DNA of 64,000 nt, from positions 372,001-436,000 of the forward strand of contig CANXME010002420.1 in the NCBI GenBank assembly GCA_948144175.1. The letters are read 5' to 3'. Within the stretch, counting starts at the first letter, position 1; each line of letters starts with the position of its first letter. The translations under genes and the position numbers were made by a program. The notes under the pieces were generated by a model, which did no database searches, was not told the DNA's origin, and worked only from the letters and a program-made list of their open reading frames with translations. Source of the stretch: Closterium sp. NIES-65. Lineage: Eukaryota > Streptophyta > Zygnematophyceae > Desmidiales > Closteriaceae. Of this stretch, positions 1-11,909 are shown one piece after another.

Positions 1-166
1 TTCATCTGCTTGAGCGTCGCTTTGTGCCTCTCGTGGGCCAGCGTCTCGTTTTAGAAGGTCGACCTGAAATTCGGCGTCCAGGCGGGCTGAGATTTCCTGC
101 GAACAGCAGCGGAGCGGGCTAGGAGTCAGGTGATGCAAGCACGCTTCCCGCCAAGTCACGCGGAGT
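1..166. other. No gene recognised (window edge)
   Basis: No convincing coding or RNA feature. It lies downstream of the minus-strand recombinase pseudogene and may hold more of its 3' end. Confidence 0.3.
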
Positions 167-2853
167 TCATCTTGTGCTTACAGCTGGCTGGGTCGGGATC
201 GGCGACCGGCGCTTGGCGATCGTCTCGGTGTCAATCTTCTCGATGTCCTTCGCCCACGCCTGAAAGTCGCGATCCCGACAAAGCCTCGAAGCCTGGACCC
301 GAGGGTGCCACGAAGTGTGGACGAGTTTCATCGCGAGGTCCTCGGCCGCAATGCGGCGTGCATCCAGCATGGTCTGGATGAAGTGCACCGCGGCCGTGTT
401 CGCCCTAGGCCCTTGTACGAGCTCTTCCGCTTGCATGAAATAGAGGAATGTCGGTGTGAACCAGTGAAGAGAGACGACAAGATGCATGAGGACGGCGTCG
501 CTACACTCACCGCCCCCAACTGTTCCTCGACGCCAGGAAATATGTGCGCGGCGATGGTTTTTTCGAGGTCTGCGCTGGGAGGTAGCCTGTTGCGGCCCAG
601 GAAGTAGTCGCTTCGGGCTCCGGAGTAGCCGGCCTTCCTCATCACCACCCTGACTGGAATTGAAGTGATGTAACTCCTCGTCATCTTGTCAATAGCCCAG
701 TGACCCAATTCGGCTATCTCGGCGCGCGGCGTGCCTTGGTCAGCCAACTCTTCTGCCCTGCCGGCGCGAGCGACGTGCACGTTGCGCTTGATGAAAACCT
801 TGTTGGCCGTCCACAGCTGCCGAGTGATTCGTTGCTGGCTCGACGACAGCAGCAAACCCTGATCCTTGTCGTAGCGGGCAAAGAAGAGATGCTTGTCGTA
901 CCAGAGCTCCGGTCGGCGTACGTCCAGCGGCGGAATTATGGGGACGCCGAAGATCTGGGGGACCTGGTCGTAGATGAAGTGCAGCCAGAGGATTGTATCG
1001 CCCACAGCACACAGTTCCACCTCTAAGTCCCTCGCCGCGTAGCTGTGATGAAGACGGGCGTCCTTGCACGTCTTCGAGTTGCGCTGCGCGATGACCATGA
1101 CCATTGGCCGGTTGTCAGGGTTCACCGACGACCCGCTAGCAAGGCGGTACAGAAAGATGTCGGCGAGCGTGATCTCGCGTACGCTGGCACCGCGGAGCAG
1201 AGTGTGGTGCGATAGCAGGGTCATCATTCTCATAAGCATGAACTTCCACAGAGTCTGGGAAGGACCTGTTCCCCCCGGATTCCACGCCGTCGCCGACCAG
1301 TGCGGCAACACCTTGAACATGATTTTGCGGAACTGCTCGGTGATGTAAGTGTCGCCGATGGTTCCGCGATGCCGGTCGACATATTTTCTGCACAAGAGGA
1401 GAGTGCGAGGGTGATGATTGAGTGCGAGCGGCGTCGGTGAGCATTGGCGGGAATACTAGAGAGGACTGGCAAAGTCGGCGATGTTAAAATATCTTACTTG
1501 GTGTCGGCTTTGTTCTTTCCGCGAACCATGACGCGCACTTCCGTGCGGACGACCGAGATGTCCTGCATGATGTGCTGCTCCTTCTCCTTGTACAGGGTCG
1601 CCTCTACCTTGGCCGCCATCTGAAGGGCCTTGATGCGACCGAGTAGCATGTTGACCGTGCAAGGCTTGATCGGCTGCGTGCGCATGGCGGTGTTGCCCTC
1701 TTCACTCCTCATTGCCTCGATGAGGGTCTCTCGCGCTCTGAACAAGACGTAAGCGCGAATTCGAGGCTCGTTGGTCCTCGGGCCGTGCAACCAGATGAAC
1801 TGGCGCGGGGCGGTGTGCCAACGTTCGCCCAAATAATCGCCGATGTTCTTGCCAATTTCGTCCTTGTCTGTGAGTATGGACCCCGGCTCCAGGTCGTCAC
1901 CTTATGACGGATGAGCATCCACCGCCCACCGCTTGTAGTCTAGTATCCACGATATGTACTGCCGCAGCGACGACCCTTCCTCGAGCGTCTCCGTGTGGCG
2001 AAGGGCATTGGCTATCAGCACTTCAATGTCGCTGTTCTTCAGATCCTCGACCACAAACTCAGCCGCAGTAAACTCTCCTCGCGGGACGCTCGCGTACAGC
2101 CTATCCTCGAGTTCGTCCTCGGCCAACGCCTCCTCTATCTCTCTTCGATCCCTCTCGGCTCGATTGAGCGGCCGACGTTGGCGTCTAGGTCCCGGGCCGG
2201 GCTGGGGTTCCTCCTCCTCATCGCTAGACGAAGAGTCCTCCTCCAGCTGGCTAGGACGTCGCTTTTGGGGGTCGCCTATAGGTGGCGGCGGAATGTCAGG
2301 GTCGACGGGAATTTTAGCCAACGCATCTAGATAGTAAATCAGACGCCGCGTCACTGCCGGAATGGTGGTGGGGCGGACGCCGGCCGGCGTTGTGGCGTCA
2401 CCGGTCAGGTTCACCCGCGCCTGGGCTGCCAGCGGAACGTAGTCCGACATGTTGGCCTCGGCCGTATGTCCTAACAGCGCTTGTTGTCTACTGAGGGCCA
2501 GCCGGCGAGTTGGTCGGCGGGTCGGGCATAAAATGGCGGTATTGGGCAACGGCGGCGGCGTACTGTTGCTGCGTTGTGTTCGCTTCTAGTGACCTAGTGA
2601 CCCTAGTGTCTGTCTCTAAGCGGGCGGCGAGAGAAGCTTGCGCCAACTGCGCGGCGATGTCCCCCTCAGGTGGGTTTGTTTCCGGCGGCGTTGCACCAGG
2701 CCGGTCGCCGACCACGCACAGCGCAACCCTAAACCAATCTCGGCCTTTCTCCACGGATCTGGGCGATTGTGCCTCCCGTTTAAAACGGGCGACGAAACTG
2801 TGAAATCGGCTGCTACGACCAACGAAACCCAATGCCCCGATAATCGGTCTCAC
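167..2853 (-). pseudogene. Decayed Ndc10-domain (Crypton-like) tyrosine recombinase
   Basis: Read right to left, the pieces are an N-terminal Gln/Ala-rich part (2853-2488), an acidic Ser/Glu-rich linker with a run of Ser and Asp/Glu (2549-1902), a helical core-binding-like part (1832-1494) and the catalytic-like domain (1387-511). The last piece resembles the CBF3/Ndc10 domain-2 family, which shares the tyrosine recombinase fold with Crypton transposases. It shows TLLRGASVREITLADIF, WYDKHLFFARYDKD, HVARAGR, then GHWAIDKMTRSYITSIP and IFPGVEE, so HxxR, a later HW and a candidate Tyr are present in order. The 1832-1494 and 1387-511 pieces join through a good GT..AG intron at 1497-1388 that keeps the frame. 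The linker and core pieces are in one frame but separated by a TAA at 1904-1902. A frame change near 2490-2549 is an intron or a frameshift. A GTGAGT donor at 510-505 may lead to a C-terminal exon ending at 167. Family assignment is by eye; the pseudogene call rests on the TAA. Confidence 0.6.
1388..1497 (-). other. Intron of the recombinase pseudogene
   Basis: On the minus strand it begins GTAAGA and ends TGTGCAG after a pyrimidine-rich stretch. Joining the flanks gives KADT-KKYVDRHR in one frame. This is direct sequence support that the element was once a spliced gene. Confidence 0.7.
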
Positions 2854-4237
2854 CTGTTGGTCGGCGTCAGACGCCGGAGCCGCGGTGTTCTCCGCAGAGC
2901 GTGTCCTGGTGGAAAAAAACTAAGTGTGAGAGCGCAGGCGTAAGAAGTGACGAAAGGAAGTGGGAGTAGGAAAAATGGCTAGTGGCAGCTTGGCTCCGGA
3001 GAGGTCATGGACGTGCGTGGCTCGGCACATGCCACCGTGCAGGCAAGGTTCTGTACACTTGGCATTCATGCCGCTGTCCACGCGAGGCGGCGCATTCTCC
3101 GACGTGCCACGGCTCTCGCATGGCCACTACAACGCCGCCGTGACTGTCCATGAAGGTGTTTCGTAAGGCATGCCACGACAGCAATACAAGGCGCGCCGAG
3201 GCTTGTGGCATTGGTCCAGAGTCTATTCATGGCGCACTCGTGCCACCAGTGATTGGCATCACGAGATACTTTGACGCCGACTTTGCGGACACCGCAGGTT
3301 CATCACAAGATACTTTGACGCCGACTTTGCGGACACCGCGGGTTCTGTTTTCCCGCGCAAAAATTAGTCCTCCGATGTTCGACACTTGGACCCGGCATCG
3401 CCGTTCGATGTACGCCGCGTGTCCGGTGCCGACATTTATCCTGCCCCCACGTCTGATTCCTGTGCACGTGCCAGGCCGCCGATGCTCGACACCTGTACCC
3501 TGCCTCGCCGGTCGATGCTCGCCGACATTTCGGTGCCCACCTGTTCCTCTTCAGCGCTCAATTTGACCGCCGATTTCTTCCACGTAGACTTACCCCGTGA
3601 CGCCGATTGACGCCGCGTGTCACGCACCGACATTCTCACGGCCCGCGCGTTCTTTTCCGCACGACGCTTGAGGCGTGGTCGGGTGACGCGTGGACGCCAG
3701 TGTGGACGCCGACATTCGAGGGAGGTCGGACATAATCCAGGTCGTCCGTAACCCGCCGCGTGTCGTGCATCCGCGGTCGACGTGTCCTGCTGGCAACTCG
3801 CCACGCGTTGAGATATACTATGAGGGTATTTCTCAGCCCACGGGAATGTCGACGGTCGTTCGGCGTTCCCTAGGGCTCCGTGCCCCAGTCTGCCATACAA
3901 TTTCCGACGGTCGGACAGCGAGCTGAAATGGAACCCTGTCGGTTCTGTGCGGCGAAAACGGGCGGGGGAATTCGTCGGCTGAGCTATATCATGCTATTGA
4001 CTCCCACACAAGTCCCGAGTCCTGACCCCACTAACCTAGAAACGAAAGCACGAGCTTTAGTTTCCAGGGATTATTAAACAGCTTTTCCAGTTTTTTTTTG
4101 CTAGGTTTCTACTGCGTCTTTGAAGGTTAGCGACGTAGAAACAGGCAGGTTTCTTGTGCTAACGGTAACGGTCGCGGCTTGGATTGTGTCGGGACGGAAA
4201 GTAACGAGCGCTGCGGAGGGAGGAAGGGTCTGGACTC
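2854..4237. other. Intergenic, no gene recognised
   Basis: Open frames here are short and show no recognisable domain. The only clear structure is the 44-bp tandem duplication at 3257-3344. It forms the upstream region of the first C2 gene; I could not assign promoter elements. Confidence 0.4.
3257..3344. repeat. 44-bp tandem duplication (two copies)
   Basis: Copies 3257-3300 and 3301-3344 differ at two positions only and each carries TTTGACGCCGACTTTGCGG. It is non-coding as far as I can see. Confidence 0.85.
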
Positions 4238-7200
4238 ATGAGCTCTGCAGCTGCTGGATGGCTGGACGTTACAGGTATACGATGCTTCAGGTCAACGATT
4301 AGGGATAATGATATGTTAAAAAATGCGTCACAAGGTCTGGACTCATGAGCTCTACAGCTGCTATATTGCTGGACATTAGAGGTAATATATTTCGAAAAAA
4401 CGGTTGGAGATGGTAGCACGCTACAGATGATTGGTCACAGGTATCGAAGCGTATCTGATTTTACGCAACTACATCAATGTTGTTTGTCGCCATCCGATCA
4501 TGCCGCTAAAACATATTCGGAATAGGGAGTGGTTAAAAGATTTACTTTAAAGTGCACATTGACGGCATCGCAGGTAAGAGAAATTTGGACGAGGAAGCGC
4601 GCTGCTATATAAGAATGTGTTGTCGAAAACGAAGCTCATCTCGTCCCACACACAGTAGGAGCGTTTTCGTTAGATTCTTTAAAAAGCGTTCACCAACTAG
4701 GACGAGTTAGTGCGCTGGGAGATGAAGAATGATAGTCGAGGCTCATCTGTTCCTTTTAATTGAACGCGAAGCCTGCTTTTGAGGCGCGTCATCGTTATGC
4801 TCCTCAAGAATCGGCATACTTTGTCAAATTTGAATTATTCGTTGAAAATGTATGAAGGAGCGGGTTGATGCGGATTTTTTTCCTGGTTGCATAATAACTC
4901 GTTTCGTTTATTCAATCGATTCACAGTCATATAAAGCGGGACAGTAATGAATGCCGTGAACGTGAGAAATTAGAGAAGGGGGAGTGGGGGAAGGGGTCGG
5001 GGAAGGAGGGAGGGAGGAGCGGAGGAGGGGATGGGGAGGAGAGCGTTGCTAAAATAAAGAGGAAAGGAAAAATCCGGAGGCATATGAGGTGACAAGCTCG
5101 TTTCGAGTCTACATCACATGATCAAATGAGATTGTTGTGAGGCACTGAATTTGACTGCATTTCATAACTAACCCCTTCCCGCCTTGTCTCAGCTTGCCCC
5201 GTTTTAGACGGAAACCGTCCATCCCTTTCCTGTCTCCGAGCCCCTTCCTTCCTTTTAAATAAACCCCTCTTGCATCTCACCCCATTCCCCTTGGTTCATT
5301 GTCAGCTGTCGGATGCAAGGATCTGACGGACACGGAGCTTTACGGCTGGCAGGACCCTTACGTGGTGCTGCAGTACGGCTCACAATGCAAGCGCACAGCC
5401 ACTCACAAAGGTGAGTTGTGTTTAGAGAGGGTAACATTAGGTCGGGAGCCGTACCAAAGTGGATAGGAGTCAGGACACAGAGCTTTACAGCTGGCTGGCA
5501 GGACCCTTATTTGGTGCTGCAGTACGGCTCACAATGCAAGCGCAGCGCACGACCACTCACAAAGGTGGGTTGGGTTTAGAGAGGCAAAACAGCAGGTCGG
5601 GAGCCGTAGCAAAGTGGATAGCAGGCAGGACACGTAGCTCTGCCGCTGGCTGGCAGAACCCTTATGTGGTGCTGCACTCTGGCTCGCAAAACAAGTGTGC
5701 GGCCACTCACAAAGGTACGACTGACCAACTACACTACTGATTTAGGTTGCACCATTTGTAACTGGCCCAGTGGAATGAGACAGTGCGGATGAGGTACCAG
5801 CCCAACTTGTCTGTTTTGGCCTGTCTCGCCATGCACTCGCACATGCACATGCTGCTTCCCGCCCCTGCCTCTCCTTGCACCTTCAGGCGGCCACACAGCC
5901 ACCCAGTGGAACAAGACAGTGTGCATCAACTACCAGCCCAGCAATAGGTTTGACCTGACTGAACACTCAGTCACATGCTGCTTCCCATGCCCTTCTCTGC
6001 CTTTCCTTGCACCTCTCAGACGGCCACACGACCCCCAGGTGGAACGAGACCGTCCGCATCAACTACCAGCCCAACGTGTTTGACCTGACGGTGGGCGTGT
6101 GGAACGAGAACACCTTCAGCCAAGACAGCCCCATTGGCGGCTGCAAGTGAGTGCTTGCTGCTGGATGTGAGTAGGTGCAAGGCTATCGGAGCTTGTGTGT
6201 GAGATTCCCTGTCCGCATGAACTACCAGCCCAACATGTTTGACCTGACTGTGGGCGTGTGGAACGAAACACCTTCAGCCAAGACAGCCCCATTGGCGGCT
6301 GCGAGTATGGAGACGGGCAATGCTAGCGAATGGTTATTGTGCGTGAGATCGCCTCTGCATATCAACTACCAGAACAATGTGTTCCATTGACCTCACTGTG
6401 GGCGTGTGGAACGAAAACACCCTCACGCAAGACAGCCCCATTGGCGGCTGCAAGTGAGTGCTTGCTGCTGCTGCCAGTGGGTACAATACAAAGAGGTGCA
6501 AGTCTATCGGTGCTTGTGTTTAAGCTCGCCTTGCGTGTCAGTCAGCCATCAGCCCACCAGACCAGAGTATGGTGTGTGGTTTAAGTTCGCCTTGCGTGTC
6601 AGTCAGCCGTCAGCCCACCAGACCAGAGTATGGTGTGTGGTTTGAGTTCGCCTTGGGCTGGGCGTGTGGAACGAGAGTACCCTCACTCAGGACCAGCCTT
6701 TTGGCGAGATGACAAATGTAGGTTAGTCTGTGTAGAGATGACAAATGAGTTTGCTGTTGCGTGTGGGTCTGTCCAGACTTGTCCTCCATCCCTCCTCTCC
6801 TCAACTCCTCCTTGCTCCTCCGTTTCTCCACTTGTCTCTGCAGGGTGAGTATCACCCCCGCGCTGGATGCAGGGGTGTTTGACACGTGGCATCCTCTTTA
6901 CACATCAAAGCAAGTGTGAGTGATGTGATAGTGCTGTTTAGCTTCCTATAATGCACCCCCCATGACCGCAGTCCAGTTTTGAATCAAGTGCTAATGTCTC
7001 TCTGGTCTGGACCAACACCCTGTATGTTCATTTCTTCCAAGCATACCCTAAACTTGAGACCCGAAACCCTGCACCCTGAACCCTGCGTGCTGTGAGGGGG
7101 TGTCCAGCTAGTACGCGCACAGCTCTTTTGTTGTGGCTCGAAATGGTTCCACATGGTGGAAAGCGGTTTCTGAGCTTCACCGCTTTGCACCGCACCGCAA

Positions 7201-7706
7201 TGAACTACACCACAAAGAACATCCAAGAGGCCTGCTGGGCACCCCCTAAGTGCATGTCTCATTCATGTGCTTTAAGTGCACGCCTTTTCCGTCAATCAAT
7301 TCTCTACTGCTCCAACGAATCTCCATCTGTCTGTGCTCCGCCCTTCCTCACTCTTCTCTTGCAGGAAGAAGGGCAGCATTCGCGTGAGAATCAAATACCA
7401 TCCGGTATGCACCCATTCATAGACAAATCGTGACTTACCCCCATCTCTTACCTCATGTCTTGCCATCATATCATGCCCTAAGGCTGGGTCCTGAGTCGGT
7501 CTCAAATTCATTTTTTGAGACGATTCAAACCATGCCTCATACCTGCAGTCGCCTCATTTCCCAATGCACACCTTTGAATTTTGTTGCACACTAATTCTTT
7601 ATCTTTGCCACTCTGTTTCCCCCCCTCCAGAATCCCCAGTACAAGCAGCTGGGAGCCACTCCCTTGCCTGAACTAGTTGCTGCACCAGCAGCAGCAGCAC
7701 CACCAG

Positions 7707-7743
<37 letters not shown>

Positions 7744-10700
7744 GTGTAACGCAGTTGTCACCAGTAGCAGCAACGCAGCTTCAGGGTCCCTCCCTCGCTC
7801 TGCTCTCTCCGTGGCCCTTCACAGCATCAATGCTGCACACGGCAACGCTGCAACAGATGCTTCTAGTAGTGACCAAGGCAGTGGTCGTAATACAGGCACC
7901 AGCAGCAGCAACGCAGCTTCAGAGTCTCTCCCCCGCTCTGCTCTCTCCATGGCCCTTCACAGTATCAACGCTGCACACGGCACCGCTGCAGCAGATGCTA
8001 CTTGTAGTGACGACAAAGGCAGTGGTCGTGACAAAGGCACAGAGCAGAGCAACGAGCACGCGTCCTCTTCTTCCTCCTCCTCTGGCCGCCCCACCTCCCT
8101 CCCGCGCTCTAACCTCTCCATGCAGCTGGATGCGATTGAACGTATGCTGGCTGTAGCACAGATCGAACCAGACCCCGCTACAGATGAGTCTGTTGGTGCT
8201 GCTGCTGGCGTTGCTGCTGGTATTGCAGTGGTAGGAATGGGGATGGAGGGGGCAGGAGGAGGGAAGGCGAAGGACGAAGTGCCTGGGTGGCAGATCGGGC
8301 GGGCGACTTGGGAGCAAGAATCGGGAGAGGACGAGGGTGCGTTGCCTGTAGCTATTGGAGGTGCTGTGGGTGCCCCTCTTAACACCATGGATGAAGAGGC
8401 CTTAGCTGCTGCCAGGCTGTCTCAGCGCATTGACGCGATTTATCGCATGCTTGCTGAGAATTGTGAGGAGGGAGATTCGGGTGTGGTCAATTCAGGTGAA
8501 TCTGAAAAAGCACCTGAGAACACCAGTGGAGCACCTGGTGGCAGTAGCAGAGAAACACCTGGTTCAGGTGAATTCGAGAAAGCAGCTGAGGGCCTCGGAA
8601 TGACAACTGGTGATACTGGTAGTGCATCTGGTAAAACTCCTGGTGACAACAGAACAGCACCTGATGGCATCAGAGCCGAACCTGTGGGTGCTGGCCCAGG
8701 TGGTGCTGATTCTGCTGCTGCTGCTGCTGCCACGGCTCTGAATTCTTCTCCCAAACCCATGACTCATAACACGATCAGCACCACTCCTCCTGCTGCCACC
8801 ACCAGCATCACCAAGGCTACCACCAGCGGCAAAACGAGCACTACCAGCAGCGCCACCACCAGCGGCAGCAAGGCGATCGGACGGTCCAGATTGCGCACCA
8901 CGGTCTCACAGAAGCAGCTAATTACCATTCACCAGATCCTGGCAGAAGCCGGGAGACTGCCGTCCAGTCACAGCATTCACAGCCGGGCGGCAGAGGCAGC
9001 TAAAGGACAAACCACCGCAGCTGCAGCTGTGTTTGATAACAAGGGAGTTGGTGGCGCTGGTGGTGTGACAGGGCGGCAAGGGGGGGGGCAGCAGGTCTGG
9101 GCCGATGCGATTGCGGAAGGGGAGGAAGGGGAGGAGGAAGGGTTGTCGGGGAGGGCAGAAGGGAGTGGGAGTTCAGAAAGAGGATTGGGAGGATCGGGAG
9201 GAGGTACAGACGGAGGTTTGGTCACAGGTTCGGTCGGAGGTTCGGGAGGAGCTTTGGTTAGCGCGCCCAGGGTGGCTTCGGGTGGGCATTCAGGGGGGTT
9301 GACAGGGGCTATGTCAAGCATGCAGGAGGCGGTAACAGGGGCAATGGCAGGTGTCATGTCAGGTGATTTTTCAGGTGGTGGCTCTGTGCTGACTGGAATG
9401 ATGAGCATCGTGACAGGCACTGTTTCCGGAGCTATGGACAAGGTTCGGTCAGGCGAGGCTGAAGACTTGGTTCGGAATGCGATAGAAGCAGCCAAGGCCC
9501 CCTTGGTGAAAGGAGGGGTGGGAATGATGGGGGCGCTGGGGGGTAATAACACTGCACAAGTAGCAACGCAACCCAATCCGCAACTACAGGCCGTGCCTAA
9601 GCACGCTCATGCCCCATATCCTACTGCTCCTCCTGCTGCTGCTCTTCCGCCTCCTCCTCATCCTCTTCATACAGCAACCAGCCAATCCTGTTCCACGGGT
9701 CCTATCCGTTCGTCCCATTTTTCTTCCTACTCTTCCTCCTCTTCCTCCACCGTCTCCTCCTCGGTCTCATACCCTTCTCCCTCCTGGTCCTCCCACCATC
9801 CCACCCCTTCCTACCCTCACCCCTCTGTCTCCTACCCTTCTCCCTCCTCCTCTTCCCTACCTTCCAAGAGCTCTTCCGACCCCCATCACCCCAGTGGTGG
9901 TTACTATCCCTCCATCTCCTCCTCCCCTTCTCCCTCCTCTGCCACCATCCCCTCCTCTCTCACTAACGAATCTGCACACGCAGAAGTGGGGCATCGGTCT
10001 TTCGAATCCACACACCCAAATAAGGACGAACGAGGTTCTCACCGCTCGAATCACTCGTCGTTCTCCTCAAGCTATCCTCCATCTGAATCATCCCAATCGG
10101 TCGATTCAGACATTTCAGACCACTCTGCCACCTACCCTTCTATCACACACCCTCATAAACACTCCTACCCTCACGCCCCTCCACCCACCCACGCCGCCCC
10201 AAAAACGTCATCATCCCACCCATATCCTGCCAACCCTGCGACAGCCAACCCTTATCCCAACCCTCCTGCCCCAAATCAGTATCCCTATCCGTACCCTCCC
10301 CCTCCCACTCAATGCAATCCCTCTCAATACAGCCCCTCTCAGTACGGTTACCCTCCCCAAGCACCCCCTGGTGCTTATCCGAACCATCCCCCTCCTCCTA
10401 ACGCTCCCTATTATCCCTATGCTGCACCTCCTTATCAGCAGGGTGCGCCACAGTACCCCGCTCCCTGGGGTTATCCTACCCCACCTGCCCCTGGTGGTTA
10501 CTGTGATGCCAGCAGCGATCGCGCTCGTGGTGGTAACCGCTCCGCGTCACCCGTTTCATTTGAACGACATAAGAGTGGTAAGACCATGTTATCATGTCGC
10601 TCTGGTTTTCTTTCCCTATCAATGCCTCCTCAACCACAGAAATCTCTCTTGTGTTCATTCTCTCTTCCCTTTTCTCCGCCCTCTTTCACTTATGGCGTTG

Positions 10701-10876
10701 CAGGTGGAAGCAGTAGCTCTCACGGTAAGGGAGAGCACAGATACAAGGACAACCGGTCTCACTCGCATAAAGATCGGAAAAAGAAGGATTTCTGCGACTG
10801 CAAACACTGTAAAAAATGCTACCACAAAGAGCACAAAAAGAAAGGCAAAGACCACTATGATAATAAGTGGAAGTAG
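4238..10876 (+). CDS. C2-domain protein 1 with long Ala/Ser/Pro-rich tail (7 exons)
   Basis: Exons 4238-4274, 5306-5410, 6020-6146, 6844-6915, 7365-7404, 7631-10577 and 10704-10876 join in one frame to about 1166 aa. The start MSSAAAGWLDVT matches the MASGWLDVT start of its two paralogues. Residues 1-127 are one C2 domain: VGCKDLTDTELYGWQDPYV (loop 1), WNETVRINYQPNVFDLTVGV, WHPLYTSK and KGSIRVRIKYHP. SRC2-type plant C2 proteins bind Ca2+ and acidic phospholipids at membranes, so a peripheral membrane role is inferred. The rest is low complexity: poly-Ala, three repeats around SLPRSALS(V/M)ALHSINAAHG, Gly-rich, Ser/Pro-rich and YPPP-type stretches. It ends in a basic His/Lys/Cys-rich tail (KDFCDCKHCKKCYHKEHKKK). 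No signal peptide or membrane segment. Exon lengths and phases match genes 2 and 3. Neighbouring extra exon copies are broken. Boundaries are inferred from splice motifs and paralogy. Confidence 0.8.
4334..4384 (+). repeat. Degenerate duplicate of exon 1 of C2 gene 1
   Basis: About 50 bp match 4227-4277, including the ATG, MSSTAAILLDIR in place of MSSAAAGWLDVT, and a GTAATA donor. The conserved Gly-Trp is lost, so it is probably not used. Confidence 0.75.
5463..5714 (+). repeat. Two broken copies of exon 2 of C2 gene 1
   Basis: Copies ending at 5564 and 5714 repeat the 5306-5410 exon with donors GTGGGT and GTACGA. Both carry a 4-nt expansion (GCTGGCTGGCAG in place of GGCTGGCAG), which shifts the frame before DPY, so they cannot replace the real exon. 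Confidence 0.8.
5766..5965 (+). repeat. Broken upstream copies of exon 3 of C2 gene 1
   Basis: Two degenerate copies of the WNETVRINYQPN segment lie upstream of the intact exon 3 (6020-6146), near 5767-5813 and 5888-5960. They lack most of the 3' half of the exon. Confidence 0.7.
6200..6710 (+). repeat. Broken downstream copies of exon 3 of C2 gene 1
   Basis: Copies near 6209-6310 and 6355-6453 and a weaker one near 6650-6710 repeat the VGVWNE..PIGGCK coding segment. The second keeps a GTGAGTG donor after the Cys-Lys codons. They contain deletions (for example ACGAAACACC in place of ACGAGAACACC), so frames break. Confidence 0.75.
7096..7246. mobile_element. PIF-like MITE in intron 5 region side of C2 gene 1
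   Basis: Ends are GGGGGTGTCCAGC and, in reverse complement, GGGGGTGCCCAGC, flanked by TGA and TAA (a decayed TWA target duplication). The inside holds a hairpin, AAAGCGGT..ACCGCTTT. The same inner motif (GGTTCCACA(T/C)GGTGGAAAG) recurs near 11517. It lies in the intron between the exons at 6844-6915 and 7365-7404. Confidence 0.55.
10578..10703 (+). other. Intron of C2 gene 1 that reads open in frame
   Basis: It begins GTAAGA and ends GTTGCAG with a pyrimidine-rich end. Its 126 nt are a multiple of three without a stop, so a retained form would add 42 residues. Splicing gives KSGGSSSS. Phase 1 matches the last introns of genes 2 and 3. Confidence 0.65.
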
Positions 10877-11909
10877 GTTAGGTTCAGGCACAAGCTACAA
10901 ATATGACTGCATTGTTAGTGCTTGCTTTCGAAGATACCATGTTTCTGAACTTACTATGTTCTCGTTGGTAACGCGTACCGTATTTCTGTTCGACTTTCTC
11001 GATATTTGTTCGTCAGGCAACCTGATTGGTTCGAATGTGCCAGGAGGAGCTTCACCATCAGGACCTGATTGGTTTATGGCAAATCACTGTAGCTGGGAAA
11101 AGGGTGCCGATAATGGGGGCACATAGATTTCTGTGGAACTGGGTTGATCAGAATGATGAACATGATGCTGAAAGGTGTAGCCAGATTGTGCCGCGTTGGT
11201 GTGAGGTAATTAAAATCAATGCGCTATGTTTTCAAGTGTTGTCGGCGGCCGATAATCCCGCGTGGGACCAGATTCAAGAGAATGTAGCTAGAGTCGCCGC
11301 GATGTGGTAATCTTATGATCGTAGCCGTCCATTGTGTAGCTTCCAAGTTACCTCTCCCGGACTTCAGCGATTTCTTGAAGCCCTTGAAGTTCTTCTCGCC
11401 TCAGTCTCACTCGTGTCACATTCGTTTGGCTTTAACCCCATTTAGGGTGGTCTGACGGGACGGCTTAAGGCGTGGTCAGGTCCTACCTTTCCAGTTCAGT
11501 CTCCGTGTTTCAGAACGGTTCCACACGGTGGAAAGTGGATTTCGAGGTGTACCGTTTTGCTCCGTGACGCAACGAGCTGGACCGCAGAGAAGAGAACGCA
11601 CAGGAGACGTACGACCTGACCTCGCCCGTTGGTCCGTGCCACGGTAGTAGCTATTGTGACGACGTTCTGCCGAAGACGGTAGTAGCACCCTGAAAGTGGT
11701 ATTCGAGGTGCACCGCACAGGAGACGTACGACCTGACCTCGCCCGTAGGCCCGTGGTAGTACTAGCTATTGTGACGACGTTCTGAGACGTCTCAAATATT
11801 CACTCTTATCACCTAGACGACGTTCTGCCGAAGACGGAAGTAGCACCCTGAAACAGGCAACAAGGCAGGAGGAGCTGCGACGTTTGCCGCGGCGACGCTT
11901 CTGTCAGTC
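10877..11909. other. Intergenic between C2 genes 1 and 2
   Basis: It has no recognisable gene apart from an unsupported 94-codon frame at 11026-11310. The second half is taken up by the rearranged repeat at 11460-11855. Confidence 0.4.
11460..11855. repeat. Rearranged MITE-like repeat block
   Basis: A 31-bp unit containing GAGACGTACGACCTGACC occurs at 11598-11628 and 11715-11745. The unit GACGACGTTCTGCCGAAGAC is present near 11656 and 11818. Left part GGCGTGGTCAGGTC faces GACCTGACCTCGCC, like the ends of the 22196-22362 MITE. It appears to be a PIF-like MITE broken by internal duplication. Confidence 0.5.

Noticed and set aside
4603..4612. CTATATAAGA as a TATA box
   Set aside because: It lies in intron 1 of C2 gene 1 downstream of the likely start codon. 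A promoter there would skip exon 1.
8977..9576. Minus-strand frame of 199 codons opposite C2 gene 1
   Set aside because: A shadow of the low-complexity exon.
9609..11126. 505-codon plus-strand frame inside C2 gene 1
   Set aside because: A frame-shifted reading of the Ser/Pro repeats. It runs past the real stop and ignores the last intron.
11026..11310. 94-codon frame between C2 genes 1 and 2
   Set aside because: Composition is protein-like, but there is no recognisable domain, no splice context and no paralogue here. I could not support it as a gene.
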